A stretch of 54,011 bases of DNA from Candidatus Sericytochromatia bacterium (GTDB lineage Bacteria > Cyanobacteriota > Sericytochromatia > S15B-MN24 > JAQBPE01): NCBI GenBank assembly GCA_035285325.1, contig JAYKJB010000023.1:1-54011 (forward strand), written 5' to 3'. The notes under the pieces are model-generated. The model ran no database searches. It was not told the DNA's origin and worked only from the letters and a program-made list of their open reading frames with translations. Position numbers and translations under genes: made by a program. Of this stretch, positions 44,530 to 51,742 are shown one piece after another (the first letter of the stretch is position 1; the number at the start of each line of letters is the position of its first letter).

Positions 44530-46350
44530 ATGGGAAAAATCCAGGCCCTTCCCCTGCACGTAGCGAATCAGATCGCCGCCGGTGAAGTCATCGAACGACC
44601 GAGTTCGGTGGTCAAGGAACTGGTGGAAAATGCCCTCGACGCCGGCGCACGCCGCATCCAGATCGAGGTGCAAGAAGGCGGGCGTCGTCTGCGCATCGTG
44701 GATGACGGCGAGGGCATGGACGAGGCCGACGCGGCCGCAGCCTTCGAGCGCTTCGCCACCAGCAAGCTCACTCAGGCCGACCAGCTGTTCGCCCTGCGCA
44801 CGATGGGCTTTCGGGGCGAGGCGCTGGCCTCGATCGCCTCGATTGCCCGGGTGGAGTGCCTGACGCGCCTGCGTGGCAGCGAACGGGGCACGCGCGTGCA
44901 GATCGAAGGCGGCAGCACGCCTGCGATCAAACCGGCCGGCTGCCAGGAAGGCACGGCGATCACGGTCAGCGACCTGTTCTACAACACGCCGGCACGCCTC
45001 AAATTCCTGCGGGCGGCCGCCACCGAGCAAGGCCACATCCACGATGTGGTGCTCGGACTGGCCCTGTGCCACCCAGCGGTGGGCTTTCGCCTGACCATCA
45101 ACGGCAAGGAAGCCCTCTCGACCCTCGGCGCGGGCTCGCTGCAGGCCGCCTTCGCCGCCCTGTACGGGGACGAGACCACCGCCTCGCTGCTGCCGGTCGA
45201 GCACACCGGGCCCGGCGGCCGGGTCTGGGGGCTGGTCGCGCGGCCGGACCACGTGCGCGGCGATCGCGCGCGCCAGTTCTTCTTCATCAACCAGCGCTGG
45301 GTGCGTCACCCCCTGCTGGCCAAGGCGGTCGAGGAAGCTTATGCCGGGCAGATTCCCGCCGGCCGGCATCCCGTCTTCGCGCTGTTCTTGGAGGTTGACC
45401 CGGCGGCCGTCGACGTCAATGTCCACCCGGCCAAGAAGGAAATCCGCCTGGGCCAGTCCCAGCGCGTCTTCCTGACCCTGGTCGATGCCATTCGCATGGC
45501 CTTCGCCCAGCACTGGCGCGAGGAAGACTTTCAGCCGGAGGAAGCACCGCCAGCCCAGCCGCCAGCTGGCGCGTGGTCTTCCTGGGAAGCCTCGGCCCAG
45601 CCGCCCTTCGCTTCAAGCGACCACGCGACTGCCCCTCCGCCCGGACGCCCTCGCTTGTCCGAGGCCGCCTCCAGCGCGGCGCTGGCGCTTTACGCGCGCG
45701 AGACGCCCCTGGCCCCCTCCCCCTGGCAGCCGCCCCTGCTGCCGGACGAGGCGACGCCTGAGGCCCAGCCGGGCTTGCCCCACGAGCTGGCCGGCCTGCG
45801 CGTGCTGTTCCAGTTGCAACGCACTTACATTGTCTGCGAGCACCCGGACGGGCTGTTTCTGCTCGACCAGCACAATTCTCATGAACGCTGGCTCTACGAG
45901 CAGCTGGCACCCGCGCGGGTGGTGTCTCAGGGATTGCTGCTACCCCGCACGCTGTCGCTGTCAGCCAGCGAGGCCGGGGCCGCTGAAGAGTTCGCTCCAC
46001 GCCTGGCGGAACTGGGCTTCGAGTTCGAGGCTTTCGGCGGCGATCGCTGGATTTTGCGGGCCATCCCGGCCCTGCTGGCGGAGGAGGAAGCCGAGTCGAC
46101 GCTGCGGGAACTGCTCTCGCGGGCCGAACGGGTCGGTGTGGTGACGCGGCAAGCCGACGACGACCCCCTGCGCCGCACGATCGCCTGTCACGCCGCTGTC
46201 CGCGCCGGCGACCCGCTCAGCCAGGAGCAGATGGAGACGATCGTCGCCCACCTGCGCGAGACCCGGCACCCGCTCACGTGTCCGCACGGCCGCCCAACCG
46301 GCATCCTGATCACCATGCGCGAGCTGGCCCGTCGCTGCCTGCGGGCCTGA
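44530..46350 (+). CDS. mutL: DNA mismatch repair protein MutL
   Basis: MutL couples mismatch recognition by MutS to strand removal. The N-terminal GHKL ATPase is complete: ELVENALDAGA, VDDGEGMD, and ATSKL through TMGFRGEALASI. After a Pro/Ala-rich linker (about 345-410) the C-terminal domain has DQHNSHERWLYE, which fits the metal-binding endonuclease motif DQHAx2Ex4E apart from Ala to Asn, and CPHGRPT. It therefore probably nicks DNA itself, as in bacteria lacking MutH. At 606 residues the length is normal. No ribosome site precedes ATG 44530 and a -10-like box lies 6 bases upstream. mutS is not in the window. Confidence 0.96.
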   Translation: MGKIQALPLHVANQIAAGEVIERPSSVVKELVENALDAGARRIQIEVQEGGRRLRIVDDGEGMDEADAAAAFERFATSKLTQADQLFALRTMGFRGEALASIASIARVECLTRLRGSERGTRVQIEGGSTPAIKPAGCQEGTAITVSDLFYNTPARLKFLRAAATEQGHIHDVVLGLALCHPAVGFRLTINGKEALSTLGAGSLQAAFAALYGDETTASLLPVEHTGPGGRVWGLVARPDHVRGDRARQFFFINQRWVRHPLLAKAVEEAYAGQIPAGRHPVFALFLEVDPAAVDVNVHPAKKEIRLGQSQRVFLTLVDAIRMAFAQHWREEDFQPEEAPPAQPPAGAWSSWEASAQPPFASSDHATAPPPGRPRLSEAASSAALALYARETPLAPSPWQPPLLPDEATPEAQPGLPHELAGLRVLFQLQRTYIVCEHPDGLFLLDQHNSHERWLYEQLAPARVVSQGLLLPRTLSLSASEAGAAEEFAPRLAELGFEFEAFGGDRWILRAIPALLAEEEAESTLRELLSRAERVGVVTRQADDDPLRRTIACHAAVRAGDPLSQEQMETIVAHLRETRHPLTCPHGRPTGILITMRELARRCLRA

Positions 46351-46373
46351 GCGAAACCAGCCCGCCAGCGTGC

Positions 46374-47825
46374 TCAGTAACGCCAGCCCCCGCGCAGATA
46401 AAAGGTGGTGCTGGCCTGGGTCAGGGTGCGCGCGGGCGATTGGCCGACCGTCCCGTCCAAAGCGTACGCCCCACCGGCAGCGAGCGCCCAGGCCTGCCAG
46501 TCCAGCCGCAGTTCGCTGCCGCCGCGCAGCCCCACCAGGGGGAAGAAGGAAGGCACCCCGGGCGTCAGCAGCTGGCCACTCGGCAGGATGCGGTAATCAC
46601 CCCAGGCGGTCCAGGCCAAAGGGCCCCAGACGCGCCAGCCCAGCCCCGCCCGCAGTTCGCCCCCAAAGGCCAGCCAGTTGCTGGACATGTAATCGGTGGT
46701 ATCGACCACGATCGGCGCATCGCCGCGCCCGCCCGTCACCCGGGCCTGGCGCGTCAGGGCATTGGTCGCTCGCGTGACGAGCGCTGTCTGCAGCAAACCC
46801 TCGATACCCGGCCACAACACCCAGCGGCCACGCAGGCCGGCCACCAGCTCGCTCTCGTCACGCTGGTGGCGCACCGAGAACTCCCGGCCGACGCGCGCGT
46901 CATCGATCACGGTGCCCCAGGTGCGCGCCCCGAGGCTCAGCCCGACCGTGTCGCCGAGCAGGTGTTCCCACAGCAGGCTGCCCCCCAGGGCCACCGGCAC
47001 GCGGGTTTGGGAACGCCCGATCGGATAGGTCTCCTGATAGCCCACCAGCACGTCCGGCCCCACCAGCAGGCGCGAAGCGAAGACCGGCAAGGGGGTGGGC
47101 GAGGGACGGGGCACGCGCACGCGTGAGGCCCGCCGGCGAACGGGGGGGTCGGCCTGCGGGTAGCCGTACATGTCGGGCGGGGGCGATCGCAGCTGGCGCG
47201 AGACCGGCAGCGGGGTGGGCTCCGGCGGAGGGGGCGGGCCGTCCAGGGGGGGCGGTGTCCGCAGCGCGCGGGGGTTGTCGGGCTCGCGCTCGTGCCCGGG
47301 GGCCAGCGGCACGAGCGGCCAGGTCAAGGCTTGGCGGCGAAACCGCTCCGGCACGGCCGCGGCGACCGGTGGAGGCGTCGTGCGGCCCAGCGGAACGCGT
47401 GGGGCATAGGCGGGGTGGTCGGCATGGCGAACCATCCAGCGTGGATCCAGGATGATGCGCCAGCCCTGTGGCAGCACATCGACCTTCAGGCGCCCCCCCG
47501 TCGCCTCGCGCAAGGTGAGCGTGGCCCGCGTGGCCAATCCGGTGGTCTCGATCGCCAGGCCGCTGGCCAGTCCCTCGGCATAGGATTCCACGCGAGAGCC
47601 CACCTCAGGCGTACCCCGCCACTCGAGCACCAGGCGGGGCGGCCCGGCGAGCTCGCGCATGTGCGGTTCCACCCCTGCCGGCAAACGGAGCCAGAGAATG
47701 CCCTGGCGCGCATCGAAGCGCACGCTGAGCGCCTCCGGTGAGGTCTGCGCCACGGCCGGGGGCAAGGCTGCCTGGATGCCGGCCAGACCAAGCAAGCTCG
47801 TGACGGCGAGGGCGTCAATGCGCAT
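46374..47825 (-). CDS. Secreted AMIN-like / outer-membrane barrel protein (paralogue 1)
   Basis: A 483-residue exported protein. It has a signal peptide (about 1-27, ending AVAQ) and an AMIN-like beta domain (about 30-125, with RFDARQGILWLRL, PRLVLEWRG and WRIILDPRW). A proline-rich linker (about 140-240) leads to a C-terminal region of alternating amphipathic strands (LRAGLGWRVWGPLAWTAWG) ending in aromatic GGWRY. The terminal aromatic residue and strand pattern suggest an outer-membrane beta barrel. It shares this plan with the gene at 48993-50492. The start is ATG 47825, with GAGG upstream, overlapping the end of nth by 11 bases. The function is unknown. Confidence 0.72.
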   Translation of the reverse strand: MRIDALAVTSLLGLAGIQAALPPAVAQTSPEALSVRFDARQGILWLRLPAGVEPHMRELAGPPRLVLEWRGTPEVGSRVESYAEGLASGLAIETTGLATRATLTLREATGGRLKVDVLPQGWRIILDPRWMVRHADHPAYAPRVPLGRTTPPPVAAAVPERFRRQALTWPLVPLAPGHEREPDNPRALRTPPPLDGPPPPPEPTPLPVSRQLRSPPPDMYGYPQADPPVRRRASRVRVPRPSPTPLPVFASRLLVGPDVLVGYQETYPIGRSQTRVPVALGGSLLWEHLLGDTVGLSLGARTWGTVIDDARVGREFSVRHQRDESELVAGLRGRWVLWPGIEGLLQTALVTRATNALTRQARVTGGRGDAPIVVDTTDYMSSNWLAFGGELRAGLGWRVWGPLAWTAWGDYRILPSGQLLTPGVPSFFPLVGLRGGSELRLDWQAWALAAGGAYALDGTVGQSPARTLTQASTTFYLRGGWRY

Positions 47826-48528
47826 CGGACACGCCTCGGTCTGAGGGGGCCTCTGCCCCGACGCCTCGCGCCGGGCGCCAGCGCCCCGTGCCGGTGTGGA
47901 ACCGACACCACGCCTGCAAGGGGCAGTCCTCACACAGCGGTCGAACGGCCTTGCAGACCTCCCGTCCGTGCCAGATCAGCCAGTGATGAGCCTCGGCCCA
48001 GTCGGCACGCGGCACCGTCTTCATCAGGTCCGCCTCGGTCGCGTCCACGCTGTCGGCATCCGCCAGCCCCAGGCGGTTGGCCACGCGAAAGACATGGGTG
48101 TCCACCGGAATCGCCGGGATGCCGAAGGCATTGCTCAGCACCACATTGGCGGTCTTGCGCCCCACGCCGGGCAAGGCCATCAGGGCCTCCCGGTCGCGCG
48201 GCACTTCTCCGTCGTGCCGCGCCAGCAGCAGGCGACAGGTCTCGACGACGTGACGGGCTTTGGTGGGCGCCAGGCCAATCCTGGCAATCCAGGGCTGCAG
48301 CGTCTCCGGCGTGAGCGCCGCCAGGGCGGTCGGCGTGGGAAAGGCCTCGAACAGCGGCCCCGTGACAAGGTTGACCACCTTGTCGGTCGTCTGCGCGGAC
48401 AGCAAAACCGCAATCAGCAGCTCGAAGGGATTGCGATGGTTCAGGGCCGTGCCTCGACCGCCCTGGCGCCGCCTCAGTTCCGCCAGCACGGCCTCCCGCG
48501 CCGCGGGCGTCAACCAACGCCGCGACAC
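47815..48528 (-). CDS. nth: Endonuclease III
   Basis: A base-excision repair glycosylase/AP lyase for oxidised pyrimidines. It has the helix-hairpin-helix LPGVGRKTANVVL with the catalytic Lys, VDTHVFRVANRLGL with the catalytic Asp, and the 4Fe-4S ligands spaced C-x6-C-x2-C-x5-C (CKAVRPLCEDCPLQAWC). At 237 residues it is a little longer than usual because of a Gly/Arg-rich C-terminal tail that overlaps the next gene. It lies 3 bases after the lipoprotein gene 48532-48993, so it is transcribed within an envelope-gene operon. Start codon GTG/ATG choice does not affect the domains. Confidence 0.95.
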   Translation of the reverse strand: MSRRWLTPAAREAVLAELRRRQGGRGTALNHRNPFELLIAVLLSAQTTDKVVNLVTGPLFEAFPTPTALAALTPETLQPWIARIGLAPTKARHVVETCRLLLARHDGEVPRDREALMALPGVGRKTANVVLSNAFGIPAIPVDTHVFRVANRLGLADADSVDATEADLMKTVPRADWAEAHHWLIWHGREVCKAVRPLCEDCPLQAWCRFHTGTGRWRPARGVGAEAPSDRGVSDAH

Positions 48529-48531
48529 GGG

Positions 48532-48993
48532 TCAGGAAGCACCGGAAGCGGTCTCATCCTCGGCCGGACCATCCGTCACGAAGGCCACCGTCCCGGCCGA
48601 CTTTTCCTCTTCATCATCGATGAACACGTCCACCAGATAGATGTTGGCCGGCAGGTCCTTGGGGTCGAGTTCCACGCAAAAGACCCCCGTCTCATCACTG
48701 TCGCAAAGTGGGAAAGGACCGCTGGCGTCCGGGTTCTCATCCGGAATGGGGTCCTTGAACTGCAAATCTTCCGTGTCGGGCTTGTTGCGCACCACAAAGG
48801 TGGCCTTCTTGGCGTCCTCGGGGGCCGGGAAGGTCAAGACGATCTTCCCGTTCTCCTCCTTGGTCGGGTAGGGAAATTTGAATGTGTTGGTGCCTGTCGG
48901 CCCGATCGCGGAACAGCCGCTCAGGGCACAGAGCAGCGCCCAGGGCAGCACCGCACGTTGCAAATGGCCTTGCGGCCTCCACAGGTTCAGCAT
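48532..48993 (-). CDS. Small acidic lipoprotein, unknown function
   Basis: A 153-residue exported protein with a lipobox LSGC near residue 27, then an acidic domain with short beta strands (KIVLTFPAP, ATFVVRNKP, IYLVDVFID) and an Asp/Glu-rich end. Two internal cysteines (PLC and VFC) could form a disulfide. No family is recognised. Its ATG shares a base with the stop of the AMIN/barrel gene upstream (TGATG), so the two are translationally coupled and may form a surface complex. Confidence 0.75.
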   Translation of the reverse strand: MLNLWRPQGHLQRAVLPWALLCALSGCSAIGPTGTNTFKFPYPTKEENGKIVLTFPAPEDAKKATFVVRNKPDTEDLQFKDPIPDENPDASGPFPLCDSDETGVFCVELDPKDLPANIYLVDVFIDDEEEKSAGTVAFVTDGPAEDETASGAS

Positions 48994-50492
48994 CAGTAAG
49001 CAAACCCCAGATTGAGAGCGGGCCCGTGCCAGGAATAGCTGTAGCTTCCGTTGTCACCGGAATATCCGGAAAACTTGTACCCCAGAGCGGCCGCGATGGG
49101 CCCGAAATAAAAGCGCGTATCGAGGCCCACGCGGTAGTTCATGAGCGGATAGATAGGCGCGGTGGGGCCAGATCCGCCCGCAAGGAAGTTGAATTCACCC
49201 CCTGCCACCAGCGAGAACCAGTCCACTACCCGGTAGCCCGCCCCGAGGCCGAGGCCGCCGCCGAAGCCGGTGTGCGAGGCTGAGAGAAACTCGCCCTCCA
49301 GCGGGTTCGTCACGTCGTCGTTGCCAACTTTCAATTGCGTGGCGACGCCCACGTTACGCACCATCGCCTGAGGTTGCGCAAACACCTCGAAACCGGGCAT
49401 CAGGTCGAACCGCCCGCGAACGCCCAGTGCCACCTCCTGCTCGTCCCGCGTGTAGGTGCGTGACACGGCCGTCAGACTCTGGTCCTTGATGCTGTATCCC
49501 TGCATCCGCGCCGCCACGGAGAGACCCACATTCGGATGGAACAACGGGTCCGCCGCGAACTCCAGCGCCGGCACCCCATTCGCGAAGGAACTGGAGCGCC
49601 CCTTGGTGTAGGTCTCATCGACGGCCAGCAGCAGGCCGCCCCCCAGCCAGACGTGATTTCCCAGCATGGGATGAGGCGTGGGCGAGGGGCCCAGGCCCGC
49701 GTAAAGATCCTCCTCGGGCCCCACGGGCGCGACGGGAGCAGGCGGCGGAGACATCCGGGGTGCCTGGGGCATGGCAGCTGGCGGTGCCGGGATCGGCGAC
49801 GGCGCGGTCCAGACCTGGGCGGGCGGCGCCATCGGCGGTGCCTGCGGGGGAGCGGGGGCCATCTGCGGCGGCGTGACCGGCCAGCCCATCGGTGGCATCA
49901 CGGGCGCCGGCGTCACGGGCGGACCGGCCGGATAGGCGGCGTAGGGCAGGGCATAGCCGGGGTAGGGCGGCAGCGGACGCGGCGTGGGCACGGCCAGCGG
50001 CGCCTGGTACATGGCAGGCGGAGCCTGATATTCGACTGGCGGGGGCACGTACGCCGGCGAGGGCGCATAGCTGAGGGGCGGCGCGGCCGGCGCCAGCCCT
50101 CGTCCGCGAGGCATCACCACCAGGGTGAGATCCGGGCCGCGGTTCTCAGCCCGCATGTCAGCGGGTCCCCGCAGTTCGAAGATCAGGCGCGAGATGCCTG
50201 AATGCAAGCGGCTGGCGCGGATCTGGGTCACCAGCCCCTGGCCGATGTACAGGCTGCTTTCCGGGGCTGCCAGCCAAAAACCCTGGACGTCCACCACCAG
50301 GCGATAGGGCTGACTGGCCCAGGCTACCCGATAAGGGCTGCCGGCTCGCCCCGGCAGGGTCAAGGTGGTGAAGGCCTGGTCAGGCGCCACCAGCACGGGA
50401 CCGACCCCCGGCAACATGTTGGAGGCCTCGGCCACCGGGGCGGCGATCGCCATCACCGAGAGTGCGACCAGAAGGTTTCGCAGGGTCTTCAA
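48993..50492 (-). CDS. Secreted AMIN-domain / outer-membrane barrel protein (paralogue 2)
   Basis: A 499-residue exported protein. It has a signal peptide (about 1-23, ending AEAS) and an AMIN domain (about 35-130, with YRLVVDVQGFWL, ASRLHSGISRLIFELRG and LTLVVMPRG). A very Pro/Ala/Met-rich linker (about 135-245) precedes a beta-strand-rich C-terminus (ALGVRGRFDLMPGFEVFAQP, GGGLGLGAGYRVVDWFSLVAGG) ending ALNLGFAY. AMIN domains bind peptidoglycan or target proteins to the envelope and are widespread in cyanobacterial secretins and amidases. The start is TTG 50492, with AAGGAAG 8 bases upstream. It heads the run 50492 to 46374 on the minus strand. Confidence 0.78.
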   Translation of the reverse strand: MKTLRNLLVALSVMAIAAPVAEASNMLPGVGPVLVAPDQAFTTLTLPGRAGSPYRVAWASQPYRLVVDVQGFWLAAPESSLYIGQGLVTQIRASRLHSGISRLIFELRGPADMRAENRGPDLTLVVMPRGRGLAPAAPPLSYAPSPAYVPPPVEYQAPPAMYQAPLAVPTPRPLPPYPGYALPYAAYPAGPPVTPAPVMPPMGWPVTPPQMAPAPPQAPPMAPPAQVWTAPSPIPAPPAAMPQAPRMSPPPAPVAPVGPEEDLYAGLGPSPTPHPMLGNHVWLGGGLLLAVDETYTKGRSSSFANGVPALEFAADPLFHPNVGLSVAARMQGYSIKDQSLTAVSRTYTRDEQEVALGVRGRFDLMPGFEVFAQPQAMVRNVGVATQLKVGNDDVTNPLEGEFLSASHTGFGGGLGLGAGYRVVDWFSLVAGGEFNFLAGGSGPTAPIYPLMNYRVGLDTRFYFGPIAAALGYKFSGYSGDNGSYSYSWHGPALNLGFAY

Positions 50493-50649
50493 GGTGCCAT
50501 CTTCCTTGACGCAGGGTCGACAACGTCAGCGTAGCGGCAGCAGCGCCGCCCAGGCAGTGACAATAGCACGCGACGCCCGGCCCGGGGCTGGGGTATCATC
50601 GTCGCGGGCGGGCCCATTGTAACGCCCCCACGTGCGAAAGGTGAACTGT

Positions 50650-51495
50650 TTGCGAAACCAATTGTGCCAACGCGCCGCGCAAGTGCTGACTACCGCCATG
50701 TTGCTGTCAGGCCTGGCCGCCTGTCAGGGGGCTCCCACCCAGAAGCGCCTTCCCTTGCGGGAGTCGGGCCAGGCTGATAGCAGCCTGTCGCCCCAGCGGG
50801 GCCAGCCGGACGCGGTCTTGCGCGAGCTGGCCCGCCTCGGCATCGCCTCGGCCGATGCGCTCTCCGGCGCCTGGCGAGAAGCCGCGCCGCTGATCGCCGC
50901 GATCCGCGACAGCCGCAAGAAGCGGACGCCAGCCTCTTACCGCCTGTTGCAGGTGGCCGGCTGGAGCTTCTTTGCCGGTGGCTGGCGCCATCAGGACGAG
51001 AACTGGCGCACCCTGCGCGTGGTGCTCGATGACGGGCAGAATCGGGCGATCGGCTTCGATGTGGTGGATGAGGTGAACTTCAGCAGTGGCCTCCAGACCA
51101 CCTTCCCGGCGGACATGAATCGCTTGCGCCTCGAAATCGATCAGACCCTGCCCACCGGCGGCCAACTGGCCACCACCCTGGTCGGCCCGCTGGGAACGAC
51201 CGGGCAGGCCATCGTCACCTCCGGGCTCGGAGGCATCAGCCAGGTCGGAGCCCTGGATGGCATCGCCTTCGAGGCACTGAACGCCAAATGGCGCGGGGAC
51301 CAGTTCCTCGACCTGAGTGAGTTTGTCTTGAAGGGCATGGCCAACGGTGTCACGCTTCACTTTGCGGGCGAGTACAACCAGCACGGCCTGCTCAAGGGCA
51401 GCCTGCGGCGGGCCGCAGGGGCGGCCGGTGAGGTCTACCCTGCCGGTCTGGGCGCCTGGACCTACCAGAACGAAAGCGGAAGCTACGCCCTGTAG
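50650..51495 (+). CDS. Lipoprotein of unknown function
   Basis: A 281-residue exported protein with a lipobox LAAC about 25 residues in. The N-terminal part is helical (LRELARLGIASADAL). The C-terminal two thirds look beta-rich (TLRVVLDDG, AIGFDVVDEVNF, GVTLHFAGEYNQHG) and end in WTYQNESGSYAL. No family is recognised. I prefer TTG 50650 because AAAGGTGA lies 5 bases upstream; GTG 50632 would add 6 residues before the signal and lacks such a site. A TATCAT box at 50593-50598 may be its promoter. Confidence 0.75.
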   Translation: MRNQLCQRAAQVLTTAMLLSGLAACQGAPTQKRLPLRESGQADSSLSPQRGQPDAVLRELARLGIASADALSGAWREAAPLIAAIRDSRKKRTPASYRLLQVAGWSFFAGGWRHQDENWRTLRVVLDDGQNRAIGFDVVDEVNFSSGLQTTFPADMNRLRLEIDQTLPTGGQLATTLVGPLGTTGQAIVTSGLGGISQVGALDGIAFEALNAKWRGDQFLDLSEFVLKGMANGVTLHFAGEYNQHGLLKGSLRRAAGAAGEVYPAGLGAWTYQNESGSYAL

Positions 51496-51505
51496 CTCCC
51501 GCTGA

Positions 51506-51579
51506 TGCCGCCAATGGGATTCGAACCCATACTGGCGCGATTTTAAGTCGCGTGACTCTGCCGGTTGGTCTATGGCGGC
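51506..51579 (-). tRNA. Class I tRNA with anticodon TAA (nominally tRNA-Leu)
   Basis: The minus strand forms a 74-nt cloverleaf. The acceptor stem GCCGCCA/TGGCGGC and the T stem ATGGG/CCCAT with loop TTCGAAT pair perfectly, as does the anticodon stem CGCGA/TCGCG with loop CTTAAAA. The D arm pairs at three positions. The anticodon TAA would read UUA/UUG. The variable loop is only five bases (CCAGT), whereas bacterial tRNA-Leu carries a long variable arm that LeuRS expects. CCA is not encoded. A TACAAT box lies 8 bases upstream at 51588-51593. UUA codons are used in the window (for example codon 53 of the gene at 7825). Confidence 0.85.
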
Positions 51580-51587
51580 GTCGGCTC

Positions 51588-51593
51588 ATTGTA
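51588..51593 (-). promoter_or_regulatory. -10 box upstream of the UAA tRNA
   Basis: TACAAT on the minus strand, 8 bases before the mature 5' end, matches the consensus at 5/6. No good -35 box is seen at 16-18 bases. Confidence 0.4.
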
Positions 51594-51690
51594 CCACCGG
51601 ACGACGTCTGAGCGGCCAGCAAACCGGACGCCGGCGCGCTTGGTGGGGTCTATCATCGTCGTTTCCGAGGGGAATGCCCCTGAATGAAGA

Positions 51691-51712
51691 GGCCGACGCG
51701 CAGGCGTCGGCC
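51691..51712 (-). terminator. Hairpin terminator of the O-antigen-ligase gene
   Basis: GGCCGACGC (51691-51699) pairs perfectly with GCGTCGGCC (51704-51712) around a 4-base loop, about 30 bases past the stop on the minus strand. It is followed by TCTTCATT. Confidence 0.7.
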
Positions 51713-51742
51713 CCCAGAGAACTCATATGCAAGCAGCCCACG

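Noticed and set aside
44386-45513. Upstream extension of the P-type ATPase frame to 45513
   Set aside because: It is the open antisense frame of mutL; the ATG at 44385 with GGAGGAGG starts a complete ATPase.
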